This document shows, in pieces, positions 55,353 through 62,297 of a stretch of DNA of 64,000 bases (within the stretch, counting starts at the first letter, position 1; every line of letters starts with the position of its first letter). Location of the stretch: the NCBI GenBank assembly GCA_016713025.1, contig JADJPZ010000004.1, positions 1,922,001 to 1,986,000 of the forward strand, given 5' to 3'. Position numbers and translations under genes: made by a program. Under the pieces are notes generated by a model. That model did not search any database. It saw only the letters and a list, made by a program, of their open reading frames with translations, and was not told where the DNA came from. This DNA comes from Saprospiraceae bacterium (lineage in GTDB: Bacteria; Bacteroidota; Bacteroidia; Chitinophagales; Saprospiraceae).

Positions 55353-55583
55353 TCACTCCTTTATCCGAAACCAATCCCTTTCTGTTAAACCCATCCTGTA
55401 TTCCCGGCCGTATTGATTAAAAGACCCTGCGACAAAATTGTTATGGGTAACAATAATATACTTAAACATTGTCTTAACCTGATCATGCAATTGACTATAA
55501 AAGGAAAATCCATTTTGTGCTTTTTTGAAATACCTGTAAATAATCCATTTACATCGAATGAAATCAATATTAAGGGATTTGTG
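55353..55583 (-). pseudogene. Unidentified ORF remnant without a start
   Basis: A minus-strand frame stays open for 76 codons between stops at 55584 and 55353 and has protein-like composition, for example HNNFVAGSFNQYGREYRMGL and TERDWFRIKE near the end. There is no good start codon at its 5' edge. I cannot assign a family. It may be the end of another lost PUL gene. The rest of the 55.2-55.9 kb spacer shows nothing else except the terminator at 55794. Confidence 0.3.
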
Positions 55584-55793
55584 TCACCTGTACATACAAT
55601 TTAGATATTCAGAATACCAAAGAAATTATGATTAAAAGTAGTGACAAATGAATTAGCCATTTTGGGATACAATTAATTGTCAACAAAAAAAATCACTTAA
55701 ATCATGGCACATTCAACATTGTAGCTATCAAATACTTCTACTGATAAAAAGGAAGATTTCTGCTAAACTTGTCAAACTTCAACTCACATCTTT

Positions 55794-55827
55794 GAAAAAA
55801 ATTGAAGAGCCAATGAGACTCCTCAAT
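55794..55827 (-). terminator. Rho-independent terminator after susD
   Basis: On the minus strand a 9-bp stem ATTGAGGAG/CTCTTCAAT (one G-U pair) is followed at once by seven T. It lies 67 nt after the SusD stop, so it would end the susC-susD transcript, leaving the GH3-to-transporter genes to be read from read-through or a second start. Confidence 0.7.
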
Positions 55828-55893
55828 TTTCAACTAAATTTAACAAAATAAAAACATGAAATCAGTTAAAATCCGAATGCGGATTTATTTTCA

Positions 55894-57426
55894 TTATTGT
55901 ATCCACCAGGGAACTTTATTAACCCCGTCAAATCCACCATACTGTTCGTCAATCGCTTTTTTATAATTTTCGGGGTTTTTTGTCAATTCATCAGTAGGAT
56001 ATTTCCAGCGTTTAGGAAATACTTTCGGATCATCTGTATTTAAACTGGTAGCTGGATCCAGAACAAAATTTGGATATCCAGTTCGCAAAAAGTTTCTGTA
56101 ACCAGAGCTATTACCCTGAAAGAAATCTATAAAATACCTTTGCATCCAAATTTGCTGCAAACGATCTGTCTTGGTGCCGGCTACTTTATATGCTGCTTCA
56201 CCTGTAAAATAATTATTTATATAGGTTTGGTCGATTGGCATTCCATGAAGGTTTGCCGGTAGTGAACTTGGTAAGGTTCTATAATAATCGAGCATAGCCT
56301 TCACTCCATTTTCGTAGAAAGTCTGTGCATTACCAGAAACCCAACCTTCCTCTATCGCCTCTGCAATGATGAAACATTGTTCGCCATAAGTTAAGATAAG
56401 CATAGGATCGCCTGCCCTTGGTATGGTATAACGTTTATTTACTAATGAGTATTTGCCGGCAGCTCTATTGAGATCAAGTGTATTTGAAGGTAATTCTGAA
56501 GGTGCACCTTCATAAGCAGCAAAATCGTTTTCAAGCAAACCACCTGCTATTTTACTAGCTGCAGGCTCTGCAAAATAAAACAATCTGCGGTCTTTGACAT
56601 TTATTAATGCATCCACCATCAGTTTTGAAACAGCTAAAGTAAGCCGCTGATTTTCACCGTTGAAAAAAGGATGGCTTGCATTAGCATTATCAATATAGCC
56701 TAACTGAAAATTATTTGCGTTATCAGCCATTAAATTTCCTGCTGCTACGATTTCGGCAAAGCGTGTTTTTTGTGCAGGTGTAACTTTTTTACTGATTGTT
56801 TGTATTACTTTTAATTGAAAAGCATTACATAGTCTGCGCCATCTTAAAGCATTTCCACCTAACATGATATCCCCGCTAAAATTAACCCCTACTGCAAATT
56901 TCAATTCAGCTGCTTTCAAATCTGCTAAAATACCATCAAATACGGCTGCCTGCTTATCATACTTAGGCTGGCTTATTCCTTCTTCTGCTTTCCCCGCCTC
57001 TGAATAAGGAATATCACCCATATCTAATGTGGTGTAATATCCCCAATATGCTTTTAGAAACAATGCCAAGCCCTCGTAAGAAGGAAGCGCCGGATTTCCA
57101 TTAGCAAATTCAACCATTCTTTTGGTACTGGTTAAGTTCTGATACCATCCAAATCCTCCAAAAGGCCAAAAAGAGCCATAATATTGGTAAGGATTACCGC
57201 CGGCTGAAACATTTGTACAATGTTTGGCAAATAACTGGGCTGTGCCCCAGTCCGTTGGATTGGGATTCCAAAACCTGAAGGTGCTTCTTAATACCTGAGT
57301 AGCTAACAAATCGGGTGAAACAGATGTCGGTACATCCGGATTAGTATTTAAGGTATCAAAATTTTCACATGAACTTGCAAAGGCAAGGGTAAATGTTACA
57401 ATCAGTATATAATTTATTGTTTTCAT
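55894..57426 (-). CDS. SusD/RagB-type outer-membrane lipoprotein of the PUL
   Basis: A 510-aa SusD-like lipoprotein. The signal ends in a lipobox (FASSC, Cys20); the mature start NFDTLNTNPDVPTSVSPDLL is the family entry. Central segments (LYQNLT-like helices, YIDNANASHPFFNG) and the C-terminal TDRLQQIWMQRYFIDFFQGN followed by a SGYRNFLRTGYP segment fit the SusD-like_2 group. It binds oligosaccharides at the cell surface and hands them to SusC. It starts 12 nt after susC. A strong terminator follows. Confidence 0.9.
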   Translation of the reverse strand: MKTINYILIVTFTLAFASSCENFDTLNTNPDVPTSVSPDLLATQVLRSTFRFWNPNPTDWGTAQLFAKHCTNVSAGGNPYQYYGSFWPFGGFGWYQNLTSTKRMVEFANGNPALPSYEGLALFLKAYWGYYTTLDMGDIPYSEAGKAEEGISQPKYDKQAAVFDGILADLKAAELKFAVGVNFSGDIMLGGNALRWRRLCNAFQLKVIQTISKKVTPAQKTRFAEIVAAGNLMADNANNFQLGYIDNANASHPFFNGENQRLTLAVSKLMVDALINVKDRRLFYFAEPAASKIAGGLLENDFAAYEGAPSELPSNTLDLNRAAGKYSLVNKRYTIPRAGDPMLILTYGEQCFIIAEAIEEGWVSGNAQTFYENGVKAMLDYYRTLPSSLPANLHGMPIDQTYINNYFTGEAAYKVAGTKTDRLQQIWMQRYFIDFFQGNSSGYRNFLRTGYPNFVLDPATSLNTDDPKVFPKRWKYPTDELTKNPENYKKAIDEQYGGFDGVNKVPWWIQ

Positions 57427-57438
57427 GATTTCTATTTT

Positions 57439-60400
57439 TTAAAAGGTGAAATTAAGTTTAGCTCCAAGATATCTTGTCGATGGATCTGTAAAATCTTCAG
57501 TGCCTCCATCGGGATCAGAATATTTAAAATCTTTTGCTTTCAACAGTACATTTTGTCCAATTAAACTAATTGAGCCTGCTTTTGCAAATTTATTGATCAG
57601 TTTACCCGGAATAGTGTAAGAAAAAGATATCTCACGCAATTTGAAAAACGTCCTTGAATATGTATCTGCTTTGCTTCCATTACCTCCCCATGCACTACTG
57701 TTATGTAAGTCGACCATATAATTTTTATACAAGGTTTTTACATTATTAGCGGCAAAAACTCGGGTATCAGATATAATATTGCCATTAACATCAAACGTGG
57801 CTGTACCTGATACTACTTTTACACCCTGCCCAAGATAATTATTGGAACCCGGCGTTGCGACATCCAGTGCCCTTTCCGGTGACAGAGAATTTGGATGAAC
57901 ACCTGCCTGCCACATATAGCTTTCTGTTCGTGTATTGGCCAATCCCCCATGTACTCCATCAAATGACACAAAGAAACTGAAGTCCCTATACCTTAAATTG
58001 GCATTAGTTCCCCAAACATACTTAGGATCTCTGTATCCAAATAATACATCATATCCATGAACAATAGGTCTTCCACTGTTATTATGTATCAGACTTCCTG
58101 CCAGTTCACCCGCTCCTTCAGGGACGCGTAGAAAGTCTCTGCTTATAAAATGGTCGGTACGCTCGCCCACTTGTACCCAAGGTCTTTTAGCTGAATATAA
58201 AGGATCTAACTTAGTATAATAACTGGCAAAAGTACTCCAGTTTACACCAACATTCAATTGCCAATCTCTATTTTTAATCGGGGTGCCATTAAGAATAATC
58301 TCCCAACCTCGTCGGGTAATTTCTTCCTGAGAATTAGTGACAAGCCCACCATATCCGGATGCCTGTGTTAATCCAACTGTGGTAATACGGTCGAATACTC
58401 TTAGCGAAAAGTGGGAAACATCAATCATTAAACGGTTTTTCAGGAAGATAGCCTGCAAACCTTGCTCATAAGTTTCTGAACTTGTTGGTGCGATGGTGGG
58501 TGAATATAAGTTGCCGGGAACACCTGCTCCATTAAGTGTACCCCAAGTAGCAGCAGATATAGAATAACTACTATTAATTTCGTAAATAGAAGCAGGCCTT
58601 TTTGACAAAGTCCAGGAACTTCTGAATTTTAATAAATCGAGCCAGTTTGCTGTATTTGGTAACAATTCTGAAATTACAAAACTGGCGGCAACTGATGGAT
58701 AGAAATAAGACCGTTGAGCTTTTGCTAATGTTGAACTCCAGTCCTCACGACCAGTTGCTTCAACAAATAACAGTTTTTTCCAGGAAACACCTACACGGCC
58801 AAATATAGAATTCACTTGTTGCGCTAAGGTACTCTGAGCTATCTGGGCAGGACCTACTGATGCTGCCAAAGAGAAAAAACCTGGAACAGAAATACCATTA
58901 TTCGTACCACCGTTTATATTATTATCCCTTCTAAAGAAGATTGTTCCTCCCGCCATATATTCAACATCAATATCTTTTGTAATTTTCCTGTCTCCGCTGA
59001 GTAAAAAATCAGAGTTTATACTGTTTCCTGTATTTTGACCTATGTTGTAACTGCCGAATAATCTGCCATTCCACACACCTCCGTTACCAGGTACAGGTAC
59101 TCCACCCGTAAACAGTACAGAACCCTTGGATAGCTTAACTTCCCCAATTTCTTTGTAAAAATCAACCCCTGTTCGAAGTGTGGCTTTCAGCCAGTCAGTT
59201 AACTGATAACTCGTTGTTACATCAGCATTAAATATGTCACGCGATACCTTATTGATTTTTTCGTAACTGTCAAAATAAGGGTTGTTTTCGTCCCGTCCTG
59301 CATTTCCTCCGGCTGCATTCAGACCAAAATGGTTTTGTTGTAGAACGCCTGGAGTTATCCAATAATTGTCTTTATAATCCTCCAAATTCCAATCAGTAGG
59401 AGACCATATTAATAAAGAATACATTCGATCGTATGAAGTGTAGTTATTAGCTCCAATATTGGGTGATGATCTTCTGGCATATGAAAAATTTGTAGCTACT
59501 TTAAATTTATTTACAGTAAGGTCAGCTCCAAAAGAGTAGGTATATCTTTGCAAAACTGAATTTGGATAACGGCCTTTATTTTCAGTCCAGTTGAAAGAAT
59601 TTCTGATTGAAAGATTATCCTTCTTATACCCAACATTCAAGTTATTATTAGTTACATAACCTTGCTCCAGAAAATTTTTGAAATTGTCTTTACCAACAGG
59701 CAAATATGGGCGAACTGTATTCGTCTTTGTGATCGGATCCCATTGTTGTCTTGGTGTTCCATCCATTACTGTCCCCCATGAATTGTCGCTATACTGATCA
59801 TATATCATATTGTCACCACGACCGTATACAGATTGAACCTCGGGAATAGCTAAAAACCCTGCTGTATACATCGTATTTGTAGTAATATCTACAGATAATC
59901 CCGATTTATTAGCACTACCATTTTTGGTTGTAACCAAAATGGCCCCGTTTGCTCCTCGAAATCCATACAATGCCGAAGCAGTTGCCCCTTTCAAAATATC
60001 TATTGACTCAATATCTTCAGCAGAAACATCAGCTAATGTTTTATTTTGATAAGCTACCCCATCGATAACTAATAAAGCATTCTCCCCACGAACTGTAATA
60101 ACAGGAACTGCAGCGAAATCCTGTGAGTTCCTAACCAGTACTCCCGCTACTTTTCCGGTAAGAGATGTTGCTACATCAAGACCCTGAACCCTTTGTAAGT
60201 TATCACCTGCTACTTTTTGTACCGAATAACCAAGTGCTTTTTCTGAGCGTTTAATACCCAAAGCTGTAATAACAACTGCATCTAATTCTTGGGCACTGGA
60301 AGTGAGATTAACGTCAATTTTAGTTCTACCGTTTATAGGTTCTTCTACGGTAGTGTATCCCAAATAACTTATAACAAGAGTTGTGGCCGAAGGAGAAACA

Positions 60401-60588
60401 GAAATTGTATACTCACCATTTCCATCAGTAGTGGTTCCAATATCAGTGCCCTGAACTAATATTGTGACGTAGGAGAGCGGATTCCCATTTTCCAGCACCT
60501 TACCTGAGATCGCTATATTTTGAGACCAGGCAACTGAAGTGATAAACAGCAGGAGAGTAAAAAACCCTCCTTTTAAGATTGTTTTCAT
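57439..60588 (-). CDS. SusC/RagA-type TonB-linked transporter of the PUL
   Basis: A 1049-aa SusC-type outer-membrane transporter. After the signal peptide comes the carboxypeptidase-like domain (AISGKVLENGNPLSYVTILV) and the plug (VITVRGENALLVIDGVAYQN; ESIDILKGATASALYGFRGA), then the barrel, ending in YLGAKLNFTF. It imports oligosaccharides with TonB energy. The plug is slightly shorter than in the first SusC of the window, so the two systems differ. Its promoter and two LacI-type operators lie immediately upstream, so the operon is the main target of the divergent LacI gene. Confidence 0.93.
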   Translation of the reverse strand: MKTILKGGFFTLLLFITSVAWSQNIAISGKVLENGNPLSYVTILVQGTDIGTTTDGNGEYTISVSPSATTLVISYLGYTTVEEPINGRTKIDVNLTSSAQELDAVVITALGIKRSEKALGYSVQKVAGDNLQRVQGLDVATSLTGKVAGVLVRNSQDFAAVPVITVRGENALLVIDGVAYQNKTLADVSAEDIESIDILKGATASALYGFRGANGAILVTTKNGSANKSGLSVDITTNTMYTAGFLAIPEVQSVYGRGDNMIYDQYSDNSWGTVMDGTPRQQWDPITKTNTVRPYLPVGKDNFKNFLEQGYVTNNNLNVGYKKDNLSIRNSFNWTENKGRYPNSVLQRYTYSFGADLTVNKFKVATNFSYARRSSPNIGANNYTSYDRMYSLLIWSPTDWNLEDYKDNYWITPGVLQQNHFGLNAAGGNAGRDENNPYFDSYEKINKVSRDIFNADVTTSYQLTDWLKATLRTGVDFYKEIGEVKLSKGSVLFTGGVPVPGNGGVWNGRLFGSYNIGQNTGNSINSDFLLSGDRKITKDIDVEYMAGGTIFFRRDNNINGGTNNGISVPGFFSLAASVGPAQIAQSTLAQQVNSIFGRVGVSWKKLLFVEATGREDWSSTLAKAQRSYFYPSVAASFVISELLPNTANWLDLLKFRSSWTLSKRPASIYEINSSYSISAATWGTLNGAGVPGNLYSPTIAPTSSETYEQGLQAIFLKNRLMIDVSHFSLRVFDRITTVGLTQASGYGGLVTNSQEEITRRGWEIILNGTPIKNRDWQLNVGVNWSTFASYYTKLDPLYSAKRPWVQVGERTDHFISRDFLRVPEGAGELAGSLIHNNSGRPIVHGYDVLFGYRDPKYVWGTNANLRYRDFSFFVSFDGVHGGLANTRTESYMWQAGVHPNSLSPERALDVATPGSNNYLGQGVKVVSGTATFDVNGNIISDTRVFAANNVKTLYKNYMVDLHNSSAWGGNGSKADTYSRTFFKLREISFSYTIPGKLINKFAKAGSISLIGQNVLLKAKDFKYSDPDGGTEDFTDPSTRYLGAKLNFTF

Positions 60589-60619
60589 GTGACTTTGTTT
60601 AAGGTAAAAAAATTATTCA

Positions 60620-60654
60620 ACTCAAACGATTGAGCAAATAGAACAATCGTTTGA
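60620..60654. promoter_or_regulatory. Double LacI-type operator at the susC start
   Basis: Two CG-centred palindromes, TCAAACGATTGA (60621-60632) and ACAATCGTTTGA (60642-60653), sit 21 bp apart (two helical turns) and together form a perfect 12-bp inverted repeat CTCAAACGATTG/CAATCGTTTGAG. The shape N-CAAWCGWTTG-N is what LacI/GalR-family dimers bind. They cover the sequence just after the -7 box, so a bound repressor would block initiation. The adjacent divergent gene is a LacI-family regulator. Confidence 0.7.
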
Positions 60655-60685
60655 GCAAATGTATTATTTTGATGTATATCAACAA
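60655..60685 (-). promoter_or_regulatory. Promoter of the PUL susC-susD operon
   Basis: On the minus strand TTTG (60682-60685), 19 nt, TACATTTG (60655-60662): an exact Bacteroidota promoter. The operator pair begins one base after the -7 box. The susC ATG is 66 nt downstream. The remaining part of the 464-bp spacer to the lacI gene holds no other signal I recognise. Confidence 0.8.
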
Positions 60686-61052
60686 AATAAATTAGCTTTT
60701 TTTTTAAAAAAAAAGTGATTTAAATAAAAATATCTTTTGAGTCCATTGTTGAGTGGTTTAAAATAAAACCTATAATATTTATAGAAAATCAGATCTATTT
60801 TCTGAAAAACAGATAACTTTACATTAAATTTAATATTCAAATTCTCACGGCTTTATTAAACTAGTACTCTGACCAGAAATAAATGTAAATTATAATGGCA
60901 GTTATAATTTTAAAGTTAAAGGCAAAAAACACAAACTTAGCGTTAGCAGCGGTGAGTACTTTTAACACCAAGATTGGGAAAATGAACCAACAATAATTAA
61001 GTCCTTTTTTGGGCAGCTGCGCATTAGACAAACTAACAGGATTTTATTTTTC

Positions 61053-62090
61053 ATGAAAAATAATAATGTAACTTTAAAATATATAGCACAAACCCTTGAT
61101 GTATCAGTTACTACTGTCTCAAGAGTTTTAAATGGACTGGGCGAGCAATTTAGGATTAGTGCTCAAACCATAGAATTAATTTTAGCTACTGCTGATAAAT
61201 TAAATTATAGATCCAACAATATTGCCAAAGGACTTCGCTTAAAAAAGTCATCTACCATTGGACTTATTGTTCCTGATATAACCAATCCATGGTTTGCCCA
61301 ACTCGCATTAGAGATAGAAAAAGAAGCCAGAAAGCACCATTATAATATTTTCTTATGCAATAGTAATGATGATCTGAAAATAGAAAAAAAATGTATTACC
61401 TTACTCCAAAGCTGGATGGTAGACGGGATAGTAATAGCCCCGCTGGGCCTGGAGTCAGAACATTTAGTTAAAGCAGCAAAAAGCGGCACTCCTTTGGTTT
61501 TAATTGATCGTTATTTTGAAGGAGTAAATTTGCCTTATATTACTTCCAACGATTTTGAAGGGTCTTTGGAGGCCACTCAATATTTAATAAACAATGGGCA
61601 TAAAAAAATAGCCTGCTTTCAGGGCATTGTGGGCACATCACCAAACAATCAACGTGTTAATGGTTACAGGCAAGCATTAGCAAATAATAGAATTCCGTTT
61701 GATTCGTCATTGGTGATAGGACATGATTTTGGTTTTCAGAATGGCTACAACTGCGCTTTAGAATTAATGAAAGATCTGAATAAATCTAAAATCACTGCAA
61801 TTTTTTCCATGGGAAATCAAATTACACTTGGCTTATTAAAAGCATTTAAAGAAAAAGGTGTAAAAATACCCGATGAGATTTCACTTGTTTCATTTGATGA
61901 ACAGGTATATTCCGATTTATTGTTTACTCCTTTGTCAACAGTTTCACATCTGAATGAAAATCTTGGTGTTTTGGCAATTAAAATGCTGCTTAACCAGTTT
62001 GACACTGACAGAAAAGTAAATCCCAAAAATGTAGTTCTTAAATCAAAGTTGATAATCAGGGATTCGGTAAAAAATTTAAATCTTGAGTGA
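61053..62090 (+). CDS. LacI-family transcriptional regulator of the PUL
   Basis: A 345-aa LacI/GalR-type regulator. The N-terminal HTH is VTLKYIAQTLDVSVTTVSRV followed by the hinge (SAQTIELILATADKLNYRSN). The periplasmic-binding-protein-like ligand domain has GLIVPDITNPWFAQLALEIE, DGIVIAPLG and VSFDEQVYSDLLFTPLSTVS. It is divergent from susC, with two LacI-type operators next to the susC promoter, so it probably represses the PUL until an inducing sugar binds. The inducer could be a released monosaccharide, but this is inferred. Confidence 0.88.
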   Translation: MKNNNVTLKYIAQTLDVSVTTVSRVLNGLGEQFRISAQTIELILATADKLNYRSNNIAKGLRLKKSSTIGLIVPDITNPWFAQLALEIEKEARKHHYNIFLCNSNDDLKIEKKCITLLQSWMVDGIVIAPLGLESEHLVKAAKSGTPLVLIDRYFEGVNLPYITSNDFEGSLEATQYLINNGHKKIACFQGIVGTSPNNQRVNGYRQALANNRIPFDSSLVIGHDFGFQNGYNCALELMKDLNKSKITAIFSMGNQITLGLLKAFKEKGVKIPDEISLVSFDEQVYSDLLFTPLSTVSHLNENLGVLAIKMLLNQFDTDRKVNPKNVVLKSKLIIRDSVKNLNLE

Positions 62091-62276
62091 TTTAATTTTT
62101 GGTCTGAAAATGTCCAGGATTTTTCTATTTTTATCTTGGGGTGATTTTGTTTGAAAATTTGAAAGAATTTAGAAAATGGGTTCTTTCTTCAAGGTGTAAC
62201 AAAAATAGTGGAATTTTTTAGTTTATAAAATTTGCATCTTTTCGTTCAAAATAAGTTCATTTTATTATCAAGAAAC

Positions 62277-62297
62277 AAAATTCAAACATACTCTTAA
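62277..62297 (-). repeat. 3'-end motif copy 4 (TTAAGAGTATGTTTGAATTTT)
   Basis: On the minus strand TTAAGAGTATGTTTGAATTT overlaps the GH20 stop codon (62294-62296) and lies exactly where homology with the stranded GH20 copy ends. The left repeat at 40927 lacks it. Copies at 14076, 31921 and 55275 share the core GAGYATGTTYRAA. Confidence 0.45.
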
